Of a DNA stretch of 64,000 nt, positions 52,028-60,436 are shown one piece after another. A program made the translations under genes and the position numbers. Each line of letters starts with the position of its first letter. Position 1 is the first letter of the stretch. Source of the DNA: Scandinavium sp051650185 (GTDB lineage: Bacteria; Pseudomonadota; Gammaproteobacteria; Enterobacterales; Enterobacteriaceae); assembly GCF_051650185.1 (NCBI RefSeq), contig NZ_JBOFIN010000094.1:69913-133912 (forward strand), written 5' to 3'. The notes beneath the pieces are model-generated. The model did not search any database, was not told the origin of the DNA, and worked only from the letters and a program-made list of their open reading frames with translations.

Positions 52028-53077
52028 ATGAAATTCAATCTGTTAAGTGCAATATTGCTCACGGCAATGGCCGGAGTGACTTCAGTCAATGCGGCTGATT
52101 ACAAAAAAAATCCCTTCACACTCGCCTATGACGGGGCCATCACTGAGAACGTCAAAGGCAAGGTCAACATTCATCCTGTGAAATATGATCTGCATGGCAT
52201 CCAGATTGCTGCGAATGTCTATACCCCTGCTAACTACGATCCCGCCAAAAAATATCCTGCTGTGGTGGTTGCACATCCTAATGGCGGCGTAAAAGAACAG
52301 GTCGCCGGGTTATATGCCCAGCGTCTCGCCGAGCAGGGCTACATCACGATTACCGCCGACGCGGCTTATCAGGGGGCCAGCGGTGGGATGCCTCGCAGCG
52401 TGGATAAACCCGCTAATCGCATTGAGGATATCCATGGCATGGCTGACTACATCAGCCAGTATCCCGGTGTAGATACTACCCGTCTTGGTCTGCTGGGTAT
52501 TTGTGGCGGCGGCGGTTATTCACTCGTTGCTGCCGAGACTGACAAACGATTCAAATCGATTGCAACCATCAGCATGTTTAATTCAGGTCTTGTGCGCCGC
52601 AACGGTTTTCAGAATTCACAGCTGGATACTATCCAGCAGCGTCTTCAGCAGGCTTCTGACGCACGTGCTCAGGAAGCCTCCGGGGGAGAAGTGCTTTACT
52701 CCGGTGATGCCAATCTGACTGATGAGCAGATCGCTAAATTACCTTTTGCCTTATATCGCCAGGGCTATGAGTACTACTGGAAAACCCATGCACACCCGAA
52801 CTCTACGTTTAAATACACCACCAGCAGTCTGCTGGATTTGATGAGCTTTGACGTCACGGACCATATCACTCTCATCAATAAACCCCTGCTAATGATCGCC
52901 GGTACAAAAGCCGATACGCTCTATATGACTGAAGATGCGTTCGCTAAAGCCACCGGTACTAAGGACAAAGAACTCTTCCTGATCGAGGGTGCTACTCATA
53001 TTGAGACGTACTGGGTGCCTGAATACGTTGATAAGGCTTTGCAAAAGTTAGACGTCTTCTTCGATAAAAATATTTAA
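52028..53077 (+). CDS. Exported dienelactone-hydrolase-like alpha/beta hydrolase (YcjY-like)
   Basis: 349 residues. Signal peptide MKFNLLSAILLTAMAGVTSVNA. It closely follows E. coli YcjY in VVVAHPNGGVKEQVAGLYAQ and ADAAYQGASGG, but is exported. The nucleophile elbow LLGICGGGGYS places Cys159 at the nucleophile position, as in dienelactone hydrolase. Start follows GGGAGAG. Divergent from the Tat reductase-regulator-kinase operon and sharing its box. Confidence 0.9.
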   Translation: MKFNLLSAILLTAMAGVTSVNAADYKKNPFTLAYDGAITENVKGKVNIHPVKYDLHGIQIAANVYTPANYDPAKKYPAVVVAHPNGGVKEQVAGLYAQRLAEQGYITITADAAYQGASGGMPRSVDKPANRIEDIHGMADYISQYPGVDTTRLGLLGICGGGGYSLVAAETDKRFKSIATISMFNSGLVRRNGFQNSQLDTIQQRLQQASDARAQEASGGEVLYSGDANLTDEQIAKLPFALYRQGYEYYWKTHAHPNSTFKYTTSSLLDLMSFDVTDHITLINKPLLMIAGTKADTLYMTEDAFAKATGTKDKELFLIEGATHIETYWVPEYVDKALQKLDVFFDKNI

Positions 53078-53089
53078 TTTTCCGCAGTC

Positions 53090-53120
53090 ATGTTGGCCAG
53101 CAATGAACGCTGGCCAACAT
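53090..53120. terminator. Long hairpin at the right end of the accessory block
   Basis: ATGTTGGCCAGC and GCTGGCCAACAT form a perfect 12-bp stem with a 7-base loop, 13 bases after the hydrolase stop. No T-run, so either a Rho-aided terminator or a junction mark. Confidence 0.6.
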
Positions 53121-53216
53121 GTTGAGAATAACGGATGGTGAGGAGAAGATAACCCGGTCTGAATGGATAGGCTTTATGAATGAAATTCATAGGCCCGCTC
53201 CGGAATGTGTTGGACA

Positions 53217-53771
53217 TTAAGCACGCGACAGGTCAGTTAACCTTTGCGCTGCCTGTAAATCTGCCAGGGTATCGATATCGTGAGTGATACCATAATCCGA
53301 CAGGAAAATATCTTTAGCCTCTCCCCGAAGTCGTGCGCGTCTCACTATTTCTTTTGCCCCTGAATCACCAGAAAGGGCGAGTAATTCAGCACGGTGTTCC
53401 TGCCGGAATCCTACCGGATGGCCCGAATACTGCTGGTAGTGAGGCACCACGAGCGAATTTTCTTCAAGCTCTGCGGCGACGCGCTGCAATGATGATGGCT
53501 GAATTAAGGGCAGGTCGGCGGGCAGAATCAGCCATCCCGGGGCCTGAAGTGTGGCCTCAACGCCAAGCGCAATAGACTCACCCATGCCGCACGTTCCGCC
53601 TTCAGGGCAGACCAGATGCCCTCTCAGGTTTGCGGTTTCGACGGCTTCCAGCACATGTTCTAAAACCGGCTTGCCGTTGAGCAATGCGGCTAATTTATGG
53701 GTACTGCCTCCGGAGGCGAGAAAGCGCTCCCCACGCCCGGCCGCAAGGATCAGGACGACGGGGGCTGGCAT
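53217..53771 (-). CDS. MocA-like molybdenum cofactor cytidylyltransferase
   Basis: 184 residues with the nucleotidyltransferase start VLILAAGRGERF, LNGKPVLEHVLEAV, and PADLPLIQP. MocA adds CMP to Mo-molybdopterin to give the MCD form that xanthine-oxidase-family enzymes such as PaoABC need. Start at 53771 overlaps the end of paoD by 22 bases; an open extension to 53903 is rejected. In E. coli mocA is at another locus, so this local copy is notable. Confidence 0.86.
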   Translation of the reverse strand: MPAPVVLILAAGRGERFLASGGSTHKLAALLNGKPVLEHVLEAVETANLRGHLVCPEGGTCGMGESIALGVEATLQAPGWLILPADLPLIQPSSLQRVAAELEENSLVVPHYQQYSGHPVGFRQEHRAELLALSGDSGAKEIVRRARLRGEAKDIFLSDYGITHDIDTLADLQAAQRLTDLSRA

Positions 53772-54706
53772 GAGTCCTCCTCCTGATGGAGACGTACAGA
53801 GGCGACTTCTGCCAGTACGGAGAGTGCCAGAGTATGCGCATCCCGGGCTTTGGGGAATATCCCGACGGGTGCCTGGATTTGCGCTGTCTCCTCCCTGGAC
53901 CATCCGAGCTCATGGAGTTTTTGCAGACGCAAAGTGTGGGTTCGATAGCTGCCCAATGCGCCGAGATAAAAGGGTTTCGCCTCGCGCGCGGCCTGCAACA
54001 CCGGCAGCTCCCGGTTGAGATCGTGGCACAGCAAAATGACCGCCGTATCGGCATCAATCTGAGCGCTGGCTGAGGCCGGAAAAAGATCGAAGGTATGGCT
54101 GTCATAGCCTGTGGCTGCTGCAAGGCTCGCGGTTGCCTGCGCCTCAAGAGAACGTCCGTAAATCATCAGCCTGACGCATGGCCTGAACCCCACCTCAAAG
54201 CCATTGAGATCCCAGCCCGTTCGGGTTTGCGTGGGCAGGCACACCAGCGATTGTGCTTGCGGATCGTAGCGCAGACCCGCCGGTTTTCTCTGTTCCAGGC
54301 GGTTAAGCACGGCGAGCAGGGGCTGTGCCGAGCGCAGCTTATGGAGTGTCAGCGTGATCCCACCGCCGCAGGGCAAAACAATGTCGAACCACGGCGAACC
54401 TTCGCCATAGCGAATTTCGCGATCGCGGCCAGAGCCCATCACCTCCAGCGCTTCAAAAGCGGCAGCGGCCTCCACGCAGCCGCCGGAGACAAAACCGCAG
54501 TAGCGGCCATCTTCGCGTACCACCATCTGTGCTCCGAGCGGACGAGCCGCGCCGCCGCGTATCTCCACCAGCGTCACCAGCACCGCGGCTTTACCGGACA
54601 TTAGCGCTTCTACGGCGAAGCGCAGAATGGCCCGGCGGTCATCGGTGAGAAACGCCTGTTCTGGCTTATGCCAGTGCTCGTCTTTGTCAAAAAGCGAGTA
54701 TGACAT
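53750..54706 (-). CDS. paoD: XdhC-family molybdenum cofactor insertion chaperone PaoD
   Basis: 318 residues, equal to E. coli PaoD (YagQ), which binds and stabilises MCD and inserts it into PaoABC. Two parts: XdhC/CoxI N-terminal (KAAVLVTLVEIRGGAARPLGAQM, GCVEAAAAFEAL) and a C-terminal Rossmann region (VILLCHDLNRE, YLGALGSYRTHTLR). Lies 9 bases after paoC, in the same operon. Confidence 0.94.
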   Translation of the reverse strand: MSYSLFDKDEHWHKPEQAFLTDDRRAILRFAVEALMSGKAAVLVTLVEIRGGAARPLGAQMVVREDGRYCGFVSGGCVEAAAAFEALEVMGSGRDREIRYGEGSPWFDIVLPCGGGITLTLHKLRSAQPLLAVLNRLEQRKPAGLRYDPQAQSLVCLPTQTRTGWDLNGFEVGFRPCVRLMIYGRSLEAQATASLAAATGYDSHTFDLFPASASAQIDADTAVILLCHDLNRELPVLQAAREAKPFYLGALGSYRTHTLRLQKLHELGWSREETAQIQAPVGIFPKARDAHTLALSVLAEVASVRLHQEEDSCQPPSS

Positions 54707-54715
54707 TGTTCCTCC

Positions 54716-56914
54716 TTAAACCCCATCCGGCAGCTTATCGAGCAGCTTATCCAGGGTGATGGGATAATCGCGTACCCGAATGCCAGTGGCGTTGTACACC
54801 GCATTGGCGATAGCCGCGCTCACGCCGCACAGGCCCAGCTCACCGACGCCTTTGGCCTTCATCGGGGAGGATATGGGGTCGGTATCATCCAGGAAAATTA
54901 CCTCCTGTTGCGGAATATCTGCATGGACCGGCACCTCATACCCCGCCATATCGTGATTAACGAAGTAGCCCAGACGGTCATCCACCGCCAGCTCCTCCAT
55001 CAGTGCCGCGCCCATGCCCATGGTCATGGCGCCAATGACCTGGCTGCGTGCCGTTTTCGGATTCAGGATGCGTCCTGCTGCACACACCGCGAGCATACGC
55101 CGGACCCGAACTTCACCCGTCGCGCTATGCACGCCGACCTCCACAAAATGTCCGGCGAATGTCGACTGCTGGTACTCCTTGCTAAGGGTGCCGAACTCAA
55201 TGCTCTCTTCCGCTGTCAGTCTGCGGTCGGACGCGGCCTCATGCAGCGTAGTGCTGCGAGCACCGCTGGTAATCTTGCCATCGGCAAACTGCGACTGCTC
55301 AGGATCAAACCCGACGACCGAGGCAATCATCTCGCGAAGCTTCACGCAGGCGGCGTAAACGCCGGAGGTGGAGGTATTCGCGCCCCATTGTCCGCCAGAA
55401 CCCGCAGAAACCGGAAAGCTGGAATCGCCGAGATGAACCGCAACCTGTTCCAGCGGTACGCCAAGCATTTCCGCCGCAGTTTGGGCCAGTATGGTGTAAC
55501 TGCCGGTACCAATGTCGGTCATGTCCGTTTCCACGGTAACGGTGCCGTTTTGCTCCAGGTGAACCCGCGCGCCTGATTTCTCCAGCAGATTATTGCGAAA
55601 GCCCGCCGCGACGCCGAGGCCAACCAGCCACTCCCCGTCGCGCACCTGCCCGGGTGTGGCGTTACGCTGTTTCCAGCCAAATTTATCCGCTCCGGTGCGC
55701 AAGCACTCGATGAGCTGACGGCGAGAGAAGCGGCGCGTCGGGTCGGCGGGGTCAACCTGAGTGTCATTCAGAATGCGAAACTCGACGGGATCGATGCCCG
55801 CTTTTTCCGCCAGTTCATCCATCGCGATTTCGAGCGCCATCAGACCGGGGGCTTCGCCGGGTGCACGCATGGCATTCCCTTCCGGCAAATCGAGTGTGGC
55901 GAGCCGCAGCCCGGTATGACGGTTTGCCCCTGCGTAGAGTAATTCGCTTTGCTGCACCGCTGTTTCCGGCGTGCCGCCGGGGAGGTTTCCGGACCAGCTT
56001 TCATGTGAGATAGCGGTGATTTTCCCGCTCTGGTCGGCACCGATACGCAGGTGCTGAAGGGTGGCGGGGCGGTGCGTGGTGTTATTGGGAATCGCGGGGC
56101 GGGGAAGCATCACTTTAACCGGGCGTTTCACCGCACGGGCGGCGAGGGCCGCCAGCAACGCATCGCTTCTCAGGAACAGCTTGCCGCCAAACCCACCGCC
56201 AATGTACGGGGAGATAATACGCACATTCTCCACGGGTACTTTCAACGTTTTGGCAAGATCGGTGCGGCACCAGTCAATCATTTGGTTTGAGGTCCAGAGG
56301 GTGAGCTTATTTCCATCCCAGACGGCCATCGAGGCATGAGGCTCCATCGCCATATGGCTCTGGTCAGGGGTGCTGTAAGTGGCATCAATCTTTACCGCCG
56401 CAGTGGAGAACGCGCCATCGAAGTCACCGACGTTTTTGTCGGGCGTTTTTTCCGGCGGCTGGCTGACAGCCGGTTTCTCATCTGCCAGGGAGTAAGCTCC
56501 TTTCTCTCGACGATAGTGCGCTTGTATCAGCGCGGCCGCCGCTCGCGCCTGTTCGAAAGTCTCGGCCACTACCAACGCAACGGCCTGATGGTAGTGCTCA
56601 ATCGTGGGGCCGCCTAACAGTCTGGCGGTGTTTTTGTCGCCTTTGCCGAGTGCCCCGGCGTTACTGGCGGTGATGACAGCCAGTACGCCCGGCGCTTTTT
56701 GTGCAGCGTCCGTATCAAGGGCGGTGAGGCGTCCTTTGGCAATGGCGGAACCGACGATATAGCCATAGGCGGCGTTGGGGGCTTCTTCATGCCATTCGTA
56801 GGCGTAGTGTGCAGTGCCGGTGGTTTTCAGCGGTCCGTCGATGCGGTCATGGGGGCGACCGACAACCTTCAGTTGATCGATCGGGTTTTCCCCTGCGGGT
56901 TTATCAAATTTCAT
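54716..56914 (-). CDS. paoC: Periplasmic aldehyde oxidase, molybdenum subunit PaoC
   Basis: 732 residues, same length as E. coli PaoC (YagR). Xanthine-oxidase-family molybdopterin-cytosine-dinucleotide subunit; FGGKLFLRSDALLAALAA and the catalytic glutamate in KAKGVGELGLCGVSAA near the C-terminus. Oxidises aromatic aldehydes in the periplasm as part of PaoABC, exported by the Tat signal of PaoA. Start overlaps the paoB stop by 4 bases. Confidence 0.96.
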   Translation of the reverse strand: MKFDKPAGENPIDQLKVVGRPHDRIDGPLKTTGTAHYAYEWHEEAPNAAYGYIVGSAIAKGRLTALDTDAAQKAPGVLAVITASNAGALGKGDKNTARLLGGPTIEHYHQAVALVVAETFEQARAAAALIQAHYRREKGAYSLADEKPAVSQPPEKTPDKNVGDFDGAFSTAAVKIDATYSTPDQSHMAMEPHASMAVWDGNKLTLWTSNQMIDWCRTDLAKTLKVPVENVRIISPYIGGGFGGKLFLRSDALLAALAARAVKRPVKVMLPRPAIPNNTTHRPATLQHLRIGADQSGKITAISHESWSGNLPGGTPETAVQQSELLYAGANRHTGLRLATLDLPEGNAMRAPGEAPGLMALEIAMDELAEKAGIDPVEFRILNDTQVDPADPTRRFSRRQLIECLRTGADKFGWKQRNATPGQVRDGEWLVGLGVAAGFRNNLLEKSGARVHLEQNGTVTVETDMTDIGTGSYTILAQTAAEMLGVPLEQVAVHLGDSSFPVSAGSGGQWGANTSTSGVYAACVKLREMIASVVGFDPEQSQFADGKITSGARSTTLHEAASDRRLTAEESIEFGTLSKEYQQSTFAGHFVEVGVHSATGEVRVRRMLAVCAAGRILNPKTARSQVIGAMTMGMGAALMEELAVDDRLGYFVNHDMAGYEVPVHADIPQQEVIFLDDTDPISSPMKAKGVGELGLCGVSAAIANAVYNATGIRVRDYPITLDKLLDKLPDGV

Positions 56915-57867
56915 ACCTGTGCCCTCGCTTCAGCCAATACGGAGGCAAGCGTTCGTTTCGCCAGCAGGAGTTTGAAGGTGTTTTCAGCAGTGGGATGGGC
57001 GCTGGAGAACAGAGCGTCATACACGGCCTGCGCGCCCTGAGACAGTTGAGCGTCCGCGGCCTCAACGCGCCAGGGCTTATGCGCGACTCCGCCCAGCGCG
57101 ACGCGCCCGCTGCCGTCTGGCTGGATAATCGCTGCGACCGACACCAGGGCAAAGGCGTAGGAGGCGCGATCGCGCACCTTGCGGTAGACATGCTTTCCGC
57201 CGAGCGGCGGAGGTAACGTCACCGCAACGATAAGCTCACTGGGAAGCAGGGCGGTTTCAATGTGCGGGGTTTTCCCTGGTGGGCGATAAAAATCAGCCAG
57301 TGTGATACTGCGAGTCTTTCCCTCCGGCGTGATGGTTTCCACCACCGCATCCAGCAATCGCATCGCGACCGCCATATCGCTCGGATGGGTGGCAATGCAG
57401 GCTTCGCTTACGCCTACCACCGCGTGCTGACGGCTAAAGCCTTCAAGTGCCGCACAGCCGCTCCCGGGCAGACGTTTATTGCAGGGTTGGTTGGTATCGT
57501 AAAAATAGGGGCAGCGCGTGCGCTGGAGCAGATTACCGGCGGTGGTGGCCTGATTACGTAACTGGCCGGAAGCGCCAGCGAGCAGGGCGCGGGAGAGCAC
57601 GGCATAATCCCGACGCACGCGCTCGTGAGCAGCCAAATCGGTGTTTCGCACCAGTGCGCCGATGCGCAGGCCGCCCGCGTCAGTTGCCTCAATCTTGTCC
57701 AGCCCAAGCCCGTTCACATCGATAAGGTGGGTGGGCGTTTCAATTTCCAGCTTCATCAGGTCCAGCAGATTGGTGCCGCCTGCAATAAATTTGGCGCCGG
57801 GAACCCGCGCAGCACTAAGCGCCGCTTCGCCCGGGGTGTTTACACGTTCATAGGTAAACGCCTTCAT
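56911..57867 (-). CDS. paoB: Periplasmic aldehyde oxidase, FAD subunit PaoB
   Basis: 318 residues, same as E. coli PaoB (YagS). FAD-binding domain with AKFIAGGTNLLDLMKL and ATTAGNLLQRTRCPYF, plus the cysteines C-PYFYDTNQPC-NKRLPGSGC that hold the extra [4Fe-4S] cluster of this family. Overlaps paoA and paoC by 4 bases at each end. Confidence 0.95.
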   Translation of the reverse strand: MKAFTYERVNTPGEAALSAARVPGAKFIAGGTNLLDLMKLEIETPTHLIDVNGLGLDKIEATDAGGLRIGALVRNTDLAAHERVRRDYAVLSRALLAGASGQLRNQATTAGNLLQRTRCPYFYDTNQPCNKRLPGSGCAALEGFSRQHAVVGVSEACIATHPSDMAVAMRLLDAVVETITPEGKTRSITLADFYRPPGKTPHIETALLPSELIVAVTLPPPLGGKHVYRKVRDRASYAFALVSVAAIIQPDGSGRVALGGVAHKPWRVEAADAQLSQGAQAVYDALFSSAHPTAENTFKLLLAKRTLASVLAEARAQV

Positions 57868-58553
57868 GATTTTATCTCCCCTGCAGCGTCCTCGATGGCG
57901 GCCAGGATGTTGGCGTATGCACCACAGCGACAGATGTTGCCGCTCATCCGCTCACGAATTTCATCGGCTGTCATTTCAGGCGCGGACACCAGGTCGAGGG
58001 TGACGTGGCTCGGAATGCCGTCCTGAATCTCTTTTAGCACCGCTACTGATGAGCAAATTTGCCCGGAGGTGCAGTAGCCGCACTGAAAGCCATCATGCTT
58101 AATAAAGGCGGCCTGCATCGGGTGGAGATGCTCTGGCGAACCCAGGCCTTCAATGGTGGTGATCTCTGCCCCCTGGTGCATGACGGCAAGCGTCAGGCAG
58201 GCATTGAGTCTGCGACCGTTGACCAGCACGGTACAGGCTCCGCATTGTCCGTGATCGCAACCTTTTTTGGTGCCGGTCAGATGCAGATTCTCGCGCAGTG
58301 CGTCCAGCAGCGTGGTTCGGGTATCAACGTCCAACTGCTCGGTTTTGCCGTTCACCTTAAGTGTCAGGGGCATTATCTCTGGCGCGGGTGTGGCAGCCGG
58401 AGCGCTTGCCGCAAGTGTAGAATGAGGATAAACAACGGCAGTTGCCGCTGTGGCGGCGCTCACTTTAATCAGATCGCGTCGGGTCAAACTAAAATCGTGC
58501 GGCTCGTGCTTCCCGACCCGATTATCTTCGGGGTATTCGCCTTGGTTGCTCAT
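57864..58553 (-). CDS. paoA: Periplasmic aldehyde oxidase, [2Fe-2S] subunit PaoA
   Basis: 229 residues, same as E. coli PaoA (YagT). Tat signal (LTRRDLIKVSAATAATAVVY, residues 23-42). Two [2Fe-2S] clusters: CDHGQCGACTVLVNGRRLNAC and, in the second domain, CGYC ... CRCGAY. First gene of paoABCD-mocA; it carries the trimer across the membrane. Confidence 0.95.
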   Translation of the reverse strand: MSNQGEYPEDNRVGKHEPHDFSLTRRDLIKVSAATAATAVVYPHSTLAASAPAATPAPEIMPLTLKVNGKTEQLDVDTRTTLLDALRENLHLTGTKKGCDHGQCGACTVLVNGRRLNACLTLAVMHQGAEITTIEGLGSPEHLHPMQAAFIKHDGFQCGYCTSGQICSSVAVLKEIQDGIPSHVTLDLVSAPEMTADEIRERMSGNICRCGAYANILAAIEDAAGEIKS

Positions 58554-58718
58554 GCCAGGCCTCCGGTATTCGAAAGGGGAAAAAAAGAGTGTGCTGCGAG
58601 AATGCTGTTGCTTTTTTAAACGTTAAGCATAGTCGGCGAGAGCAGGGGGATTATTCTTAAAACACGAATGCAGCTATGAGCCCGGCTAATAAATTCATAT
58701 TCGCCGGGAGGTTGATGA

Positions 58719-59060
58719 TCATGATGCGAGCGAGTTTGTTGCTTTCGTTGTGAGCGCAATTGCTGCACTGGCAAGCGTGAACAGCGCAATTATCCAACCC
58801 ATTGTCCACGGGGTGCCATCGCTGAACAGGGCAAGAAGAAGTGAAGAGATGATGCCGCTGCCGTATTGTAATGCACCCATTAGCGCCGACGCGGAGCCAG
58901 CCACATTAGGCACTGCGTCCAGAGCGCAAGCCGTGGAGGTTGCAGCGATGATGCCATTCATAGAGAAGAACACGAACACAGCGCCGACAATCACGGTAAT
59001 GCCACCTACAATCTGTGATCCCGCTAACGTATTTGATCCCTGACGATCTTCGGCGATTTT
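58719..59060 (-). pseudogene. C-terminal remnant of an MFS (Bcr/CflA-type) transporter
   Basis: The open frame encodes the last three to four helices of a Bcr/CflA drug transporter (GSNTLAGSQIVGGITVIVGAVF region, then NVAGSASALMGALQYGSGIISSLLLAL). The frame closes upstream at 59060, so the N-terminal two thirds are missing and no start or ribosome site is seen. Confidence 0.75.
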
Positions 59061-59112
59061 TTAATCGTGATCTGCCTTGCAAATCTGGTTTGTTGTGCGA
59101 GAACTTTAATTT

Positions 59113-59156
59113 GTAATCGATTACTTTTGTTTTGAATTGTTTTTGTAATCGATTAC
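59113..59156 (+). promoter_or_regulatory. Twin LacI-type operators
   Basis: Two identical perfect palindromes GTAATCGATTAC at 59113-59124 and 59145-59156. Their centres are 32 bases apart, three helical turns, and the second ends 14 bases before the MFS gene start. Expected target of the LacI-family regulator at 62688. Confidence 0.8.
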
Positions 59157-59170
59157 TTGAGGGTGAAAAC

Positions 59171-60415
59171 ATGGTTTCCACAACAACACATGCTCCTGAA
59201 AACAGCGGCGTACGGCATCGGCTGTTGGTGCCGCGGCTGTCATTAATGATGTTTATGCAGTTCTTTATCTGGGGTAGTTGGTCGGTCACGTTGGGCCTGG
59301 TGATGAGTCATCACAATATGTCTTTGCTGATAGGAGATGCCTTCTCTGCAGGGCCAATAGCCTCTATCCTTTCGCCGTTTGTGCTGGGGATGCTGGTTGA
59401 CCGTTTCTTCCCGTCGCAAAAGGTGATGGCAGTAATGCACTTGTTGGGCGCGGTGATCCTGTGGTTTGTGCCACAAGCGCTGGTGACTGAGAATGGCGCG
59501 CTGTTGATCGGCCTGCTGTTTGGTTACACCCTGTGTTACATGCCAACGCTGGCGCTTACCAACAATATTGCATTCCACAGTCTGAATAACATCGACAAAA
59601 CCTTCCCGGTGGTACGCGTCTTCGGCACCATCGGCTGGATTATTGCCGGGATTTTTATCGGTGTGACCGGTATTTCGGACACGACCGGCATCTTTACGCT
59701 GGCAGCACTTTGCTCGGTGATACTGGCGGTCTACAGTCTGACGCTACCTCACACGCCAGCCCCAGCCAAAGGCCAGCCGTTAAAACTGCGCGATCTCTTT
59801 TGTGCCGACGCGTTTGCCCTGCTGAAAACCCGACATTTCCTGGTGTTCGCCCTCTGCGCCACTCTGATCTCCGTGCCGTTAGGTACCTACTACGCCTACA
59901 CAGCCTCATTCCTGGCTGACGCGGGCGTGGGTGACGTCAGTACCGCAATGTCGTTTGGGCAGATGTCTGAAATCGTCTTTATGTTGATTATCCCGCTGCT
60001 GTTCCGTCGTCTGGGCGTGAAATACATGCTGCTAATCGGCATGTTGGCGTGGTTTGTGCGCTACATGTTCTTCGCGCTGGGCATCAATGAAGAAATGCGC
60101 TTCCTGCTCTATCTCGGCATTCTGTTGCACGGCGTATGCTACGACTTCTTCTTTGTGGTGGGCTTTATCTACACCGATCGCGTGGCAGGTGAGAAGGTAA
60201 AAGGTCAGGCACAGAGCATGGTGGTGATGTTCACTTACGGTATCGGCATGCTGCTGGGCTCGCAGATTTCTGGTGCGCTGTACAACCAATTGGTGGCCGG
60301 GCAAACCGTACCACAGGCCTGGGTGAGTTTCTGGTGGATCCCCGCGGTTGCCGCAGTCGTAATTGCTTTGATTTTCCTGGTCTCGTTTAAATACGACGAT
60401 AAAGAACAGGCGTAA
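59171..60415 (+). CDS. MFS nucleoside/sugar:H+ symporter (YegT/NupG-like)
   Basis: 414 residues, 12 helices, NHS-type (LSLMMFMQFFIWGSWSVTLGL start; YMPTLALTNNIAFHSL). Start at 59171 follows GAGGGTG; an in-frame extension to 59132 overlaps an operator and is rejected. First gene of an operon with an isomerase and a dehydrogenase, so it likely imports the substrate. Confidence 0.88.
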   Translation: MVSTTTHAPENSGVRHRLLVPRLSLMMFMQFFIWGSWSVTLGLVMSHHNMSLLIGDAFSAGPIASILSPFVLGMLVDRFFPSQKVMAVMHLLGAVILWFVPQALVTENGALLIGLLFGYTLCYMPTLALTNNIAFHSLNNIDKTFPVVRVFGTIGWIIAGIFIGVTGISDTTGIFTLAALCSVILAVYSLTLPHTPAPAKGQPLKLRDLFCADAFALLKTRHFLVFALCATLISVPLGTYYAYTASFLADAGVGDVSTAMSFGQMSEIVFMLIIPLLFRRLGVKYMLLIGMLAWFVRYMFFALGINEEMRFLLYLGILLHGVCYDFFFVVGFIYTDRVAGEKVKGQAQSMVVMFTYGIGMLLGSQISGALYNQLVAGQTVPQAWVSFWWIPAVAAVVIALIFLVSFKYDDKEQA

Positions 60416-60436
60416 TTTTTTTAAGGACGTAAGGGT

